Position numbers and translations under genes: made by a program. A model generated the notes under the pieces. It searched no databases. It saw only the letters and a list, made by a program, of their open reading frames with translations, and had not been told where the DNA came from. From Rhodospirillales bacterium (GTDB lineage Bacteria > Pseudomonadota > Alphaproteobacteria > UBA828): a DNA stretch of 40,807 bases. Where the stretch lies: NCBI GenBank assembly GCA_028820995.1, contig JAPPHR010000150.1:1-40807 (forward strand). The letters run 5' to 3'. This document shows, in pieces, positions 19,089 through 32,073 of the stretch. The stretch's first letter is position 1, and every line of letters begins with the position of its first letter.

Positions 19089-19574
19089 ATGAGCGACGAG
19101 ACAGAAAACCCCGGCTCGAACGACGCTCTGTTACGCATGACTGCAGACGTCGTGACCGCCTATGTGGGCAATAATACAGTGGCGCCGACTGAGCTTGCCG
19201 ATGTCATTCGTACGGTTCATGCGTCCCTGCGGCAGGCGCAGGCCAGCGAGACCGCCGTTTCGGCCGCGCCGAAGCCCGCCGTCCCGGTCAAGAAATCGAT
19301 CACGCCCGACTATCTGATCTGCCTCGAGGACGGCCGCGAGCTGAAGATGCTGAAGCGGCACCTGCGCACGACCTACAACATGACCCCGGACGAATACCGG
19401 GCGAAATGGGGGCTCGATCCTGACTATCCCATGGTCGCCCCCAACTACGCGCGGAGACGGTCGGAGTTCGCCAAGCAGATCGGCCTCGGCCAGAAGAGAC
19501 GCCGGGCCGGCGCGGGCGACGGCAGAACCGGCGAAGGCGGCGTATCCTCTGCGGGAGGCGATGCCGCTCAATAG
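19089..19574 (+). CDS. MucR/Ros family transcriptional regulator
   Basis: SITPDYLICLEDGRELKMLKRHLRTTYNMTPDEYRAKWGLDPDYPMVAPNYARRRSEFAKQIGLG. Confidence 0.93.
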   Translation: MSDETENPGSNDALLRMTADVVTAYVGNNTVAPTELADVIRTVHASLRQAQASETAVSAAPKPAVPVKKSITPDYLICLEDGRELKMLKRHLRTTYNMTPDEYRAKWGLDPDYPMVAPNYARRRSEFAKQIGLGQKRRRAGAGDGRTGEGGVSSAGGDAAQ

Positions 19575-19583
19575 GGCACGGCT

Positions 19584-20522
19584 CTAGGCCTCGTTTTCCC
19601 TGCGGCCGGTCATGGTCACGAGGAAGAGGCCCGCAAACATCAGAACGATCGCGCCCCAGATGTAGGCCGACGGCGCGTCGCCGAAGAACCATATGCCGAA
19701 GCCCATGCCTGACAGCGTGGCGATATAGTTGACGGTGGAGAAGATCACCGGGCCGGCGCGGCGAATGATCTCGAACACCAGATAGAACGACACGCAGTTA
19801 TTGGCCATGGCGGCGATCGTCGCGCCGTGGCCGATGCCGAAGGCGCCGCCGAAGGCCCACCACTCCCCGGTCGCGGCCATCACGACGAGCGCGTAGCCGG
19901 CGGACGCCAGCATCATGCCCGCCGTCAGCGGCAGCGAGCCGGTCGCCTGCGGGCGCCAGCGCGCGACCAGCACCGCGTTGACCGCGTAGGAGAGCGAGGG
20001 CAGGAGGCCGAGCGCCACCCAGCCGGCCATGCCCGGCGCCGGCAGGCTCGCCTGCGGCAGCAACACCAGGAGGATGCCGGCGAGACCCAGCAGGATTCCG
20101 CCGAAGCGGAGCGGGTGGAAGCGGTCCTGCCTCAACGCCAGCGCCAGCGCGTAGATCATCACCGGCACCAGCGAAAGCCCCAGCGTGAGCAGGCTCGCCG
20201 GCACCTTGGGCGCGAGATAGGCGAGCAGCATGTAGGGGAAGGAGAGGTTCAGCGCCCCGGCCGTGAGGAACATGCGCAGGTGCGGAAAGTCGAGCGGCGG
20301 CAGGCGGCGCAGCAGGGCGGCCATGAGCAAGAGCGCCGCGCCGCCGCCGAGCGATTGCCAGAACACATAGGGCAGGAAGGGCACGCCGCCATCCGTCGCG
20401 AAGCGGTTGAGCGAGATCGCGAGCGCGAAGGAGACGCCGAGGACGAAGAGCATCCCGATGGTGACCGGGCTCGGCCGTGCGGCCGGGCCGGGCGTCTCCG
20501 CAACGGGCGGATCGACGGGCAT
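19584..20522 (-). CDS. EamA family (DMT) transporter
   Basis: 10-TM-like protein of 312 aa; [36 protein letters not shown]. Confidence 0.88.
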   Translation of the reverse strand: MPVDPPVAETPGPAARPSPVTIGMLFVLGVSFALAISLNRFATDGGVPFLPYVFWQSLGGGAALLLMAALLRRLPPLDFPHLRMFLTAGALNLSFPYMLLAYLAPKVPASLLTLGLSLVPVMIYALALALRQDRFHPLRFGGILLGLAGILLVLLPQASLPAPGMAGWVALGLLPSLSYAVNAVLVARWRPQATGSLPLTAGMMLASAGYALVVMAATGEWWAFGGAFGIGHGATIAAMANNCVSFYLVFEIIRRAGPVIFSTVNYIATLSGMGFGIWFFGDAPSAYIWGAIVLMFAGLFLVTMTGRRENEA

Positions 20523-20639
20523 GGGCGGAGCCTCTCAACGGTCGCGGCGTCGCCGCCGGGTCTGGTCGGGCTGTCCGGGGGCGGGCTTGGTGCGGCCTGG
20601 CCCCGGATGCTAGAACGGCGCATCGTCCAGGAGGAAATC

Positions 20640-21854
20640 ATGGGCCAATCCCCCGCGGCCGCCAAGGCCGCACCGTCCCGCACCAAACCGGCTTTCCAGT
20701 GGGACGATCCGTTCCTGCTCGACGATCAGCTCGGCGAGGACGAGCGGCTGGTGCGCGACACCACCCGCGCCTACGCCCAAGAGAAGCTGATGCCGCGCAT
20801 CCTCGAGGCGAACCGGCACGAGCGCTTCGACCGCGAGATCATGGACGAGATGGGTGCGCTGGGACTGCTGGGATCGACCATCCAGGGTTATGGCTGCGCC
20901 GGCGTCAGCTACGTCTGCTACGGCCTCGCCGCGCGCGAGATCGAGGCGGTCGATTCCGGCTACCGCTCGGCCATGAGCGTGCAGTCGAGCCTGGTGATGT
21001 ATCCCATCGACGCCTACGGCACCGAGGCGCAGAAACAGGCGTGGCTGCCGCAGTTGGCCAAGGGCGAGGCCATCGGCTGTTTCGGGCTCACCGAGCCTGA
21101 CTCCGGCTCCGACCCCGGCAGCATGACGACGCGTGCGCGGGCCGTCGACGGCGGCTTCCTGCTCTCCGGCGCGAAGAACTGGATCTCCAACTCGCCCATC
21201 GCCGATGTCTTCGTGGTCTGGGCCAAGAACGACGAGGGCACGATCCGGGGCTACCTGCTCGAGAAGGGCATGAAGGGGCTGGCGGCGCCCAAGATCGAGG
21301 GCAAGTTCTCGCTCCGCGCCTCGGTCACCGGCATGATCCAGATGGACGAGGTGTTCGTGCCGGCGGAGAACGAGCTTCCCGGCGCGAGCGGGCTCTCGGG
21401 TCCCTTCCGCTGCCTCAACCGGGCCCGCTACGGCATCGGCTGGGGCGCGCTCGGCGCCGCCGAGTTCTGCTGGCGGGCAGCCCGCGACTACACCATGGAC
21501 CGGCGTCAGTTCGGCAAGCCGCTCGCGGCCAACCAGCTCATCCAGAAGAAGCTCGCCGACATGCAGACCGAGATCGCCATCGGCCTGCAGGCCTGCCTGC
21601 GCGTCGGGCGGCTCTTCGACGAGGGCCGGGCGACACCGGAGATGATCTCGCTGATCAAGCGCAACTCCTGCGGCAAGGCGCTGGAGATGGCGCGCACCGC
21701 CCGCGACATGCACGGCGGTAACGGCATCAGCGACGAGTTTCACGTGATCCGCCATGTCATGAACCTCGAGGCGGTCAACACCTACGAGGGCACCCACGAC
21801 ATCCACGCGCTGATCCTCGGCCGGGCGCAGACCGGCATCCAGGCCTTCGCCTGA
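20640..21854 (+). CDS. gcdH: Glutaryl-CoA dehydrogenase-like acyl-CoA dehydrogenase
   Basis: [62 protein letters not shown]. Confidence 0.9.
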   Translation: MGQSPAAAKAAPSRTKPAFQWDDPFLLDDQLGEDERLVRDTTRAYAQEKLMPRILEANRHERFDREIMDEMGALGLLGSTIQGYGCAGVSYVCYGLAAREIEAVDSGYRSAMSVQSSLVMYPIDAYGTEAQKQAWLPQLAKGEAIGCFGLTEPDSGSDPGSMTTRARAVDGGFLLSGAKNWISNSPIADVFVVWAKNDEGTIRGYLLEKGMKGLAAPKIEGKFSLRASVTGMIQMDEVFVPAENELPGASGLSGPFRCLNRARYGIGWGALGAAEFCWRAARDYTMDRRQFGKPLAANQLIQKKLADMQTEIAIGLQACLRVGRLFDEGRATPEMISLIKRNSCGKALEMARTARDMHGGNGISDEFHVIRHVMNLEAVNTYEGTHDIHALILGRAQTGIQAFA

Positions 21855-21856
21855 GC

Positions 21857-23155
21857 ATGGCGCGGCGCGGCGGGAGGGGGTGTAGAACGGGGCTCCTGCT
21901 CGGCGCCATCGCCGACGACCTCACCGGCGCGACCGATCTGTGCAACACACTGGTGGCCGGCGGCATGCGCACGGTCCAGGTGATCGGGGTGCCGCGTGCG
22001 GGGACTGCGGTGCCCGACGCCGACGCCGTGGTGGTCGCGCTCAAGTCGCGCACGGTGCCGCCGGCCAGGGCGATCCGTGAATCCCGCGCGGCGCTCGCCT
22101 GGCTGAGGGAGGGCGGTGCCCGCCAGATCTTCTTCAAGTACTGCTCGACCTTCGATTCCACGCCGCGCGGCAACATCGGACCGGTGGCCGACGCGCTTCT
22201 CGACGACCTGGACGCCGACCTCACCATCGCCTGCCCCGCATTCCCGACCAACGGGCGGACCGTCTACAAGGGCCACCTCTTCGTCGGCGATGGACTGCTC
22301 GAGAACTCGGGCATGCGCAACCACCCGCTCACCCCGATGCGGGATTCCAATCTGGTTGCAGTGCTCGGCGCCCAGACGCCCCGCCCCGTGGGGCTGGTGG
22401 AGCACGCGACGGTGCGCCAAGGCGCCGATGCCGTCCGCGGCGCACTCGCTGGGCTGCGCGACGCGGGCATGCGTCACGCCATCGTCGATGCCATCGCCGA
22501 CGAGGACCTCATGGCGATCGGCGCGGCCTGCGCGGACCTGCCGCTCGTCACCGGCGGCTCCGGCGTCGCCATGGGCCTGCCGGCGAACTTCCGTGCAGGC
22601 GGGTTGCTGGCGGCGGCGGAGGAAGCGGCCAGCCTGCCGGCTGCATCCGGCCACGCGGCGGTGATTGCCGGCAGCTGCTCGCCGGCGACGCTCGGGCAGA
22701 TCGAACACATGGCAGCATCCTGCCCGGCGTTCTTCGTGGACGCCGAGGCGCTTGCCGCCCGCCGCCGGGTCGGGACGGAAGCGCTGGCCTGGGCGCGGCC
22801 CAGGCTCGCCGACGGGCCGGTGCTGATTTACGCCAGCGCTCCGCCCGCGCGGGTCAAGCGCATCCAGAAGCAGCTCGGTGCGGAGAAGGCGGGTGCGATG
22901 ATCGAGCGCTGCCTCGCCCGTATCGCGCGCGGTCTCGTCGATGCCGGCGTGGGCCGGCTGGTGGTGGCAGGCGGCGAGACCGCGGGCGCGGTGGTGGGCG
23001 CGCTGGGCGTTCAGGCGCTCCGCATCGGGGCCGAGATCGACCCGGGCGTGCCGTGGACCGTGAGCGTCGGCGAGCCCCGGCTGCATCTCGCGCTCAAGTC
23101 CGGCAACTTCGGCGGCCCGGACTTCTTCACGCGCGCGTTCACGGTCCTCCCATGA
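21857..23155 (+). CDS. otnK: Four-carbon acid sugar kinase (OtnK/DUF1537 family)
   Basis: LLLGAIADDLTGATDLCNTLVAGGMRTVQVIGVP; KYCSTFDSTPRGNIGP; VVAGGETAGAVV. Confidence 0.88.
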   Translation: MARRGGRGCRTGLLLGAIADDLTGATDLCNTLVAGGMRTVQVIGVPRAGTAVPDADAVVVALKSRTVPPARAIRESRAALAWLREGGARQIFFKYCSTFDSTPRGNIGPVADALLDDLDADLTIACPAFPTNGRTVYKGHLFVGDGLLENSGMRNHPLTPMRDSNLVAVLGAQTPRPVGLVEHATVRQGADAVRGALAGLRDAGMRHAIVDAIADEDLMAIGAACADLPLVTGGSGVAMGLPANFRAGGLLAAAEEAASLPAASGHAAVIAGSCSPATLGQIEHMAASCPAFFVDAEALAARRRVGTEALAWARPRLADGPVLIYASAPPARVKRIQKQLGAEKAGAMIERCLARIARGLVDAGVGRLVVAGGETAGAVVGALGVQALRIGAEIDPGVPWTVSVGEPRLHLALKSGNFGGPDFFTRAFTVLP

Positions 23156-23784
23156 GCGAGTCCGCGCTCCGCGAGCAGATCGCCTTACACGGCGAGTCCC
23201 TGTTCACGCGCGGTTACGGCTGCGGCGCGTCGGGCAACATCAGCGTCGTGCTCGACGACGGGATTCTGGTGACGCCGACCAACTCCTGCCTCGGCCGGCT
23301 CGACCCTGCGCGGATCGCGAAGCTCGGACCGGACGGCACGCATCTCTCCGGCGATGCGCCGTCGAAGGAGGCCTTCCTCCACCAGTCGATGTACCGGGCC
23401 CGGCCGGACGCGCGCGCCATCGTGCATCTCCACAGCACCTGCTCGGTCGCCGTCTCCTGCCTCGCCGACGTCGATCCTGCGGACGTGCTGCCGCCGCTTA
23501 CCGCCTACTACGTGATGCGCGTGGGCCGGCTGCCGCTCATCCCCTACTACCGGCCGGGCGACCGCGCGCTCGCTGGGGCCGTCTTCGATCTCGCGGGCGA
23601 CCATCACGCGGTGCTGCTCGCCAACCACGGCCCCGTGGTGGCCGGCAAGGCGCTGGATGCGGCGGTCCACGCGGCGGAGGAGCTGGAGGAGACGGCGAAG
23701 CTGCACCTGCTGCTGCGCGGCGCGCCGGTGCGCCTGCTCACGGACGATCAGGTCGCCGAGCTGAAAGAGGCGTTCCCGACCTGA
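23152..23784 (+). CDS. otnC: OtnC-like class II aldolase family decarboxylase
   Basis: Starts in an ATGA overlap with otnK; GYGCGASGNISVVLDDGILVTPTNSCLGRL; AIVHLHSTCSVAVSCL. Confidence 0.85.
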   Translation: MSESALREQIALHGESLFTRGYGCGASGNISVVLDDGILVTPTNSCLGRLDPARIAKLGPDGTHLSGDAPSKEAFLHQSMYRARPDARAIVHLHSTCSVAVSCLADVDPADVLPPLTAYYVMRVGRLPLIPYYRPGDRALAGAVFDLAGDHHAVLLANHGPVVAGKALDAAVHAAEELEETAKLHLLLRGAPVRLLTDDQVAELKEAFPT

Positions 23785-23827
23785 GCCAGGGTCCGTTGAA
23801 GGGTGTGCTGAGAGGGCAGGCCGCGCC

Positions 23828-24259
23828 TTACGCGGCTTCTTCCTCCTCGAACTCGTCGTCCTCGCCGGGCACGGGGCCGGAATCCTTGCCCTTCTCGTCC
23901 TCGTCCCGGTCGACAAGCTCGATGATCGCCATGGGCGCGGCATCGCCGTAGCGGAAGCCGGCCTTGAGCACGCGCGTGTAGCCGCCCGGGCGCTCGGCGT
24001 AGCGGGGGCCGAGCGTGTCGAAGAGCTTGCGCACCACCGCCTCGTCGACGAGGTAGCCCAGCGCCTGGCGGCGGGCGTGAAGGTCGCCGCGCTTGCCGAG
24101 CGTGATCATGCGCTCGACAACGCCGCGCAGCTCCTTCGCCTTCGGCACCGTGGTCTCGATCTGCTCGTGCTTGAGCAGCGACGTCGCCATGTTGCGAAAC
24201 ATCGCGCGGCGGTGGCTCGACGTCCGGTTCAGCTTGCGTTGGCCATGTCGATGGCGCAT
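23828..24259 (-). CDS. rplQ: 50S ribosomal protein L17
   Basis: [45 protein letters not shown]. Confidence 0.97.
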   Translation of the reverse strand: MRHRHGQRKLNRTSSHRRAMFRNMATSLLKHEQIETTVPKAKELRGVVERMITLGKRGDLHARRQALGYLVDEAVVRKLFDTLGPRYAERPGGYTRVLKAGFRYGDAAPMAIIELVDRDEDEKGKDSGPVPGEDDEFEEEEAA

Positions 24260-24298
24260 GGCTTGTCCCCCTGCGGCGTGGCCTGGGCCGGCGCAGCC

Positions 24299-25312
24299 CT
24301 AGTAGGGCTCGTCCAGCCTCTTGGCCATCTCCTCGATGTTCTCGGGCGGCCAGTCGGTGAGCTCCATGCCGAGGTAGAGGCCCATGGCGGCGAGCACGTC
24401 CTTGATCTCGTTGAGCGACTTGCGTCCGAAGTTGGGCGTGCGCAGCATTTCGGCTTCGGAGTACTGCACCAGGTCGCCGATGTAGATGATGTTGTCGTTC
24501 TTGAGGCAGTTGGCGGAGCGGACCGAAAGCTCCAGCTCGTCCACCTTGCGCAGCAGGTTCGGATTGAACTCGGGCTCCAGCGTCTCCTCGGCACGCGGCA
24601 GCTCCCGCGGCTCTTCGAAGTTGATGAAGAGCTGGAGCTGGTCCTGCAGGATCCGGGCGGCGAGCGCGATCGCATCTTCGGGCGAGACGGTGCCGTTGGT
24701 CTCGACCCGCATGGTCAGCTTGTCGTAGTCGGTCACCTGGCCGACGCGGGTGTTGTCCACCTTGTAGGCCACCTTGCGAACCGGGCTGTAGAGCGCATCG
24801 ACCGGGATCAGCCCGATGGGCGCGTCCTCGGGCCGGTTCTGGGCGGCCGGCACGTATCCCTTGCCCGTCTCGACCGCGAACTCCATGTCGATCTTGGCGT
24901 TCTCGTCGAGCGTGCAGATCACCACGCTGGGATCGACGATCTCGATGCCGTGACCGGCCTGGATCTGTGCCGCCGTGATCTCGCCCGGTCCGGACGCGGT
25001 CAGCGCCATCCGCTTGGGTCCTTCCCCGTGCATGCGGAGCGCCAGCAGCTTCACGTTCAGCACGATGTCGGTGATGTCCTCGCGCACACCCTGGAGCGAG
25101 GAGAACTCGTGCAGCACGCTGTTGATCTGCATCGAGGTCACCGCAGCGCCCTGCAGCGACGACAGCAGGATGCGCCTCAGCGCGTTGCCGAGCGTCATGC
25201 CGTAGCCTCGCTCGAGCGGCTCGGCCACGAGACGGGCGTAGCGGGAGCCGTCGCCCTCGGGCGTCACTTCGAGCTTGGATGGCTTGATGAGTTCCTGCCA
25301 GTTCTTGTTCAT
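24299..25312 (-). CDS. rpoA: RNA polymerase alpha subunit
   Basis: [28 protein letters not shown] and the C-terminal domain [42 protein letters not shown]. Confidence 0.98.
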   Translation of the reverse strand: MNKNWQELIKPSKLEVTPEGDGSRYARLVAEPLERGYGMTLGNALRRILLSSLQGAAVTSMQINSVLHEFSSLQGVREDITDIVLNVKLLALRMHGEGPKRMALTASGPGEITAAQIQAGHGIEIVDPSVVICTLDENAKIDMEFAVETGKGYVPAAQNRPEDAPIGLIPVDALYSPVRKVAYKVDNTRVGQVTDYDKLTMRVETNGTVSPEDAIALAARILQDQLQLFINFEEPRELPRAEETLEPEFNPNLLRKVDELELSVRSANCLKNDNIIYIGDLVQYSEAEMLRTPNFGRKSLNEIKDVLAAMGLYLGMELTDWPPENIEEMAKRLDEPY

Positions 25313-25394
25313 GACGCAGACTGTCCCCGTGTGATGGGTTGTTCGCCCGCCGGATGAGCGATGTGGCGCGCGGCTGCGCGCCGGAGCGATGCCG

Positions 25395-25781
25395 TCAGAC
25401 GCGCCGCCTCTTTGGCGGCCGGCATCCGTTGTGCGGGATCGGCGTGACGTCGCGGATCGCGGTGATCACGAAGCCCGCACTCTGCAGCGCGCGCAGCGCC
25501 GATTCACGGCCCGAGCCCGGGCCCTTGATCTCGACCTCGAGGGACTTGACGCCGTGCTCGGCGGCCTTGCGGCCGGCTTCCTCCGCCGCCATCTGGGCGG
25601 CGTAGGGGGTCGACTTGCGCGAGCCGCGAAAGCCCATGCTGCCGGCCGACGACCAGGCGATCGCGTTGCCCTGGACATCGGTGATGGTGATCATCGTGCT
25701 GTTGAAGGTGGCGCTGACATGGGCGATGCCGGAGGAGATGTTCTTCCGCTCGCGGCGCCGGGTGCGCGTCGGCTTCGCCAT
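25395..25781 (-). CDS. rpsK: 30S ribosomal protein S11
   Basis: [33 protein letters not shown]...[15 protein letters not shown]. Confidence 0.98.
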   Translation of the reverse strand: MAKPTRTRRRERKNISSGIAHVSATFNSTMITITDVQGNAIAWSSAGSMGFRGSRKSTPYAAQMAAEEAGRKAAEHGVKSLEVEIKGPGSGRESALRALQSAGFVITAIRDVTPIPHNGCRPPKRRRV

Positions 25782-25793
25782 TCTCGCTGCCCT

Positions 25794-26162
25794 CTACTTC
25801 TTCTTGCCTGCGATGGGGCGCGCAGGCCCCTTGCGCGTGCGTGCGTTGGTGTGGGTGCGCTGGCCGCGCACCGGCAAGCCGCGCCGATGCCGGAGCCCCC
25901 GGTAGGTGCCGAGGTCCATCAGCCGCTTGATGTTCATCGCCACCTCGCGGCGGAGGTCGCCCTCGACCACATAGCTCTGGTCGATCACCTCGCGGATGCG
26001 GATGACCTCGGCGTCGCTCAACTGGCTTACCCGCTTCTCCGGCGGGAGCCCCACCGTCTCGCGAATCTGCCGGGCCTTGGTACGCCCGATTCCATGGATA
26101 TAGGTCAACGAGATCTCGACCCGCTTGTTGGTCGGGATGTTGACGCCAGCAATGCGCGCCAC
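25794..26162 (-). CDS. rpsM: 30S ribosomal protein S13
   Basis: [33 protein letters not shown]...[24 protein letters not shown]. Confidence 0.98.
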   Translation of the reverse strand: MARIAGVNIPTNKRVEISLTYIHGIGRTKARQIRETVGLPPEKRVSQLSDAEVIRIREVIDQSYVVEGDLRREVAMNIKRLMDLGTYRGLRHRRGLPVRGQRTHTNARTRKGPARPIAGKKK

Positions 26163-26321
26163 GCTGGAGCCTCCTCATAGGGGAAAGGCGCGCGGCGATG
26201 CTTGCGCCGCGCTCCTTGGCGAAGGGTGATTACCACCGCGCCCGTGCGCGAGTCAACGCCAACCGGGGCCCCCTCGCTGATCCTGCGGCCGGCCCGGGGC
26301 CGTCCGGGTCATAGGGGGGGC

Positions 26322-28319
<1,998 letters not shown>

Positions 28320-28335
28320 CGCCGTCTCTCGTCGC

Positions 28336-29889
28336 CTACAGCGGGATGTTCCCGTGCTTCTTCCACGGGTTCTCCAGGCGCTTGGTGCGCAGAGTCTCGA
28401 AGGCGCGCGCCACGCGGGCGCGGGTGTCCTGCGGGCGGATGACGTCGTCGATGAAGCCCCGGCTTGCGGCGACGAAGGGGTTGGCGAAGGTGCGGCGGTA
28501 CTCCTCGGTCTTGGCATCGACGGCCGCGGGGTCGTCCAGCGAGCCGCGGAAGATGATCTCCACCGCGCCCTTGGGGCCCATGACTGCGATTTCCGCCGTG
28601 GGCCACGCATAGTTGAGGTCGCCGCGAAGGTGCTTGGACGCCATGACGTCGTAGGCGCCGCCATAGGCCTTGCGCGTGATGACCGTCACCTTGGGCACCG
28701 TCGCTTCGGCATAGGCGAAGAGCAGCTTGGAGCCGTGGGTGATGATGCCGCCGTATTCCTGGTCGGTGCCCGGCAGGAAGCCCGGAACGTCGACGAAGGT
28801 GAGAATTGGTATGTTGAAGCAGTCGCAGAAGCGGACGAAGCGGCCTGCCTTGCGCGAGGACGCGATGTCCAGGCAGCCGGCGAGCACGGTCGGCTGATTG
28901 GCGACGATGCCGATGGTGCTGCCGCCGATGCGGCCGAAGCCGGTGATGATGTTCTGCGCATACGCAGGCTTCAGCTCGAAGAAATCGCCCTCGTCCACGA
29001 CCTTCGTGATCAACGCCTTCATGTCGTAGGGCATGTTGGGGTTGGCGGGCACCAGCCGGTCGAGCGAGGGCTCCACGCGGCTCACCGGATCCGTCGCCGG
29101 CCACGTGGGCGGCCGCTCACGGTTGTTGGGAGGCAGAAAGTCGATGAAGCGCCGGGTCTCGGCTAGCGCCTCGACGTCGTTGTCGAACGCCTGGTCTGCA
29201 ACCCCGGAGCGTCCCGTGTGCGTGCCTGCGCCGCCGAGCTCCTCGTGGGTCACCACCTCGTGGGTGACGGTCTTCACCACGTCAGGCCCGGTCACGAACA
29301 TGTAGGCGCTGTCCGCCACCATGAAGATCGCATCGGTCATGGCAGGCGAATAGACCGCGCCGCCGGCGCAGGGGCCCATGACGACGGAGATCTGCGGGAC
29401 CACGCCCGAGGCCAGCACGTTGCGCTGGAACACCTCGGCATAGCCCGCGAGCGACGCCACGCCCTCATGGATGCGCGCGCCGCCCGAATCGTTGAGTCCC
29501 ACCACCGGTGCGCCGACGCGCATCGCGTGGTCCATGATCTTGCAGATCTTCTCGGCGTGCGCCTCGCTGAGCGAGCCGCCGAAGACGGTGAAGTCCTGGC
29601 TGAACGCGAAGACCAGCCGGCCGTTGATGGTGCCCCGCCCGGTCACGACGCCATCGCCCGGCACGCGTTGCTCCGCCATGCCGAAGTCGGCGCTGCGGTG
29701 CTCGACGAACATGTCGTATTCCTCGAACGAGTCGTCGTCGAGCAGCAGCTCCAGACGCTCGCGGGCGGTCAGCTTTCCCTTCGCATGCTGTCGCTCGATT
29801 CGCGCTTCGCCGCCGCCCAGCCGGGCGCGGGCGCGGCGGTCTTCCAGCGTGCGTGAGATGTCGCCCATCGCCTCCCTGCTCGGCATCAC
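28336..29889 (-). CDS. pccB: Acyl-CoA (propionyl-CoA type) carboxylase carboxyltransferase (beta) subunit
   Basis: [58 protein letters not shown]; ends [12 protein letters not shown], typical PccB tail. Start codon in 29871-29889. Confidence 0.93.
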   Translation of the reverse strand: MMPSREAMGDISRTLEDRRARARLGGGEARIERQHAKGKLTARERLELLLDDDSFEEYDMFVEHRSADFGMAEQRVPGDGVVTGRGTINGRLVFAFSQDFTVFGGSLSEAHAEKICKIMDHAMRVGAPVVGLNDSGGARIHEGVASLAGYAEVFQRNVLASGVVPQISVVMGPCAGGAVYSPAMTDAIFMVADSAYMFVTGPDVVKTVTHEVVTHEELGGAGTHTGRSGVADQAFDNDVEALAETRRFIDFLPPNNRERPPTWPATDPVSRVEPSLDRLVPANPNMPYDMKALITKVVDEGDFFELKPAYAQNIITGFGRIGGSTIGIVANQPTVLAGCLDIASSRKAGRFVRFCDCFNIPILTFVDVPGFLPGTDQEYGGIITHGSKLLFAYAEATVPKVTVITRKAYGGAYDVMASKHLRGDLNYAWPTAEIAVMGPKGAVEIIFRGSLDDPAAVDAKTEEYRRTFANPFVAASRGFIDDVIRPQDTRARVARAFETLRTKRLENPWKKHGNIPL

Positions 29890-30022
29890 GCAGAAGTATG
29901 CGTCCGTCGCAGTCTACCGCTCTTAGCATGAAAGGGCCCGCCCGTGCGACCGCCGGCCGCGCGGTCGACAGCGCCTCGTTGGCTGGAAGGACCCACCTGG
30001 CCGTGGCGCAGGGCCGGGCTCG

Positions 30023-31234
30023 TCAAGCGCGGACGATGTTGTGTGACGGCCCGTAGGGGAACCCGGTGATGTCTTCGGCGCCGTCCTCGGTCACCACCAG
30101 AATATTGTGCTCGCGGTATCCGCCGGCGCCGGGCTCGCCCTCGGGAATCATGATCATCGGCTCCATGGAGACCACCATGTTGGGCTCCAGCACGGTGGTC
30201 ACGTCTTCGCGAAGCTCCAGGCCCGCTTCTCGGCCGTAGTAGTGGCAGAGCACGCCGAAGCTGTGGCCGTAGCCGAAGGTGCGGTTCCGGAGCAGCCCGT
30301 AACGCTCGTAGATCGTGTTGAGCTCGGCGGCGATGTCGCAGCAGCGCACGCCCGGCTTGATGAGCGCGATCCCCGCCTCGTGCACCTCGACGTTGACGTT
30401 CCACAGATGCAGGTGATCGTCCGAGCACTCCTCGGCGAAGAGCGTGCGCTCGAGCGCCGTGTAGTAGCCGGCCGGCATGGGAAAGCAGTTGAGGCTCAGA
30501 ATATCGCCACGCTCGATCTTGCGGGAGGTGACGGGGTTGTGAGCGCCGTCGGTGTTGATCCCGGACGAGAACCAGGTCCACGTGTCCATCAGCTCCACGT
30601 GGGGCTGCTTCCGACCGATCTCGCGCACCATGGCCTGGGTTGCGTGGAGCGCCACCTCGTACTCCGGCACACCGACCGCAATTGCCTCCACCCCGGCCGC
30701 GCCGCCGATGTCGGCGATGCGCGCGCTCTCCCTTATCCAGGCGATCTCCTCGTCGGACTTGACCATGCGCATGCGCATGGTCGCCTTGCTCACGTCGACG
30801 AGCTCCGCCGCCGGCAGCGCCCCCTGCAGCTTGCGCAGGTTCTCGACGGTGATGTGGTCGAGCTCGATGCCGACCCTTGAGCCATCCTGGATCAGTGTCT
30901 TCACGGCAGCGAAATAGTTGTCCCGGTGCCAGTCGGTGTAGGCGACGTTGTCGCCGAAGGTGCGCCGCCAGGGCTGCCCGCCGTCGATGTTGGACGAGAT
31001 CGTGGTTTGGCCCTGCTGGGTGACCACGAGGCCGTAGGTGCGCCCGAAGGAGCAGTAGAGGAAGTCGCTGAAGTAGTGGATGTTGTGAATTGACGTGAAG
31101 AGGCAGGCGTCGATCTGCCGTTCGGCCATGTGAGCACGCAAGGCCTCAAGCCGGCGGTTCATCTCGCTTGCCGAGAATGTCGGCCTGACTCTCTCTCCGT
31201 TCCGAATCGTCTTGAGCTGTTCCATCGTCGTCAC
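30023..31234 (-). CDS. Creatinase (creatine amidinohydrolase), M24 fold
   Basis: FTSIHNIHYFSDFLYCSFGRTYGLVV, SSNIDGGQPWRRT, VELMDTWTWFSSGINTDGAHNPVTSRKIERGDILSLNCFPMPAGYYTALERTLF; strong resemblance to Pseudomonas creatinase as remembered. Confidence 0.88.
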   Translation of the reverse strand: MTTMEQLKTIRNGERVRPTFSASEMNRRLEALRAHMAERQIDACLFTSIHNIHYFSDFLYCSFGRTYGLVVTQQGQTTISSNIDGGQPWRRTFGDNVAYTDWHRDNYFAAVKTLIQDGSRVGIELDHITVENLRKLQGALPAAELVDVSKATMRMRMVKSDEEIAWIRESARIADIGGAAGVEAIAVGVPEYEVALHATQAMVREIGRKQPHVELMDTWTWFSSGINTDGAHNPVTSRKIERGDILSLNCFPMPAGYYTALERTLFAEECSDDHLHLWNVNVEVHEAGIALIKPGVRCCDIAAELNTIYERYGLLRNRTFGYGHSFGVLCHYYGREAGLELREDVTTVLEPNMVVSMEPMIMIPEGEPGAGGYREHNILVVTEDGAEDITGFPYGPSHNIVRA

Positions 31235-31745
31235 CCTGGTTGTTGATTGTGATCCTGCTGGCGAATTATCGGCGCGGTCAACGCCGGATGAAGATGACGG
31301 CCACCTTGGTCACTCCGGGCCCGAGACGCCGAAGAGCGCGCCCTGTGTCCTTGGTCTGCTCGCCTCGTCAGGTGTCGCACGTGCTGACCGGTTACGCCGA
31401 CGGGGCAAACCGCGTTGGCTGACACAGCAGAATATCAGCCGCAGCCATCCTTTGTTCTTCACGAAATCGCAGCGCTAACTTAGTTTTGCGGGCCTTATCC
31501 CTACACTCTAGTTGGCGTCGGGCGCCAGCATGGCGGCACTGGTTGCTTGTTCCGCGCACGAATCAGCGTGTACAACCATCGACATGGTGGCCTGCAGCCC
31601 GCTGATCACACCCAAGCCGGGGGCGTTCTTCGCCGAATTCCGCATCCAGCAACTAAGATTGTTGATCTAATTAAGGACTTTTGGGAGCGAAGCTGATATA
31701 AGCTGGGTTCGGTACCCTGCAATCGCAACCATAGAAGGCAAATCG

Positions 31746-32027
31746 ATGGCTCAAAACTCTCCCGCCCGGATCGACGAAAGCGCTCTGACCAAGGGTCAGC
31801 GCCGCAAGTTGAATGCGCTCAGAAAATCGGTGGGCGACGAGGTCGGTGAGCGTGCGTTTGCCGAGTGGCTTGCGTCGCGGCCGGTGGCAAAGGCCGATGA
31901 GAATGCGGCGTTGATCGTCGACACTCTCTGGCCCCTCGTCCAACAGGGTACGCTGGCAATCCCGCGGGGCGGCTATCTGCTCCGGCGCGGCCGCGGACGG
32001 ATCATCGTCGAGCCCGCCAAACAGTAA
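31746..32027 (+). CDS. Uncharacterised small basic protein (93 aa)
   Basis: MAQNSPARIDESALTKGQRRKLNALRKSVGDEVGERAFAEWLASRPVAKADENAALIVDTLWPLVQQGTLAIPRGGYLLRRGRGRIIVEPAKQ; followed by a good intrinsic terminator. Confidence 0.75.
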   Translation: MAQNSPARIDESALTKGQRRKLNALRKSVGDEVGERAFAEWLASRPVAKADENAALIVDTLWPLVQQGTLAIPRGGYLLRRGRGRIIVEPAKQ

Positions 32028-32047
32028 CTGTTCCGGGCAGATTAGAG

Positions 32048-32073
32048 CGGTCCCCATTGTTGGGGGCCGTTTT
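32048..32073 (+). terminator. Intrinsic terminator downstream of the 93-aa gene
   Basis: CGGTCCCC attgtt GGGGGCCG TTTT hairpin followed by a T-run. Confidence 0.75.
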
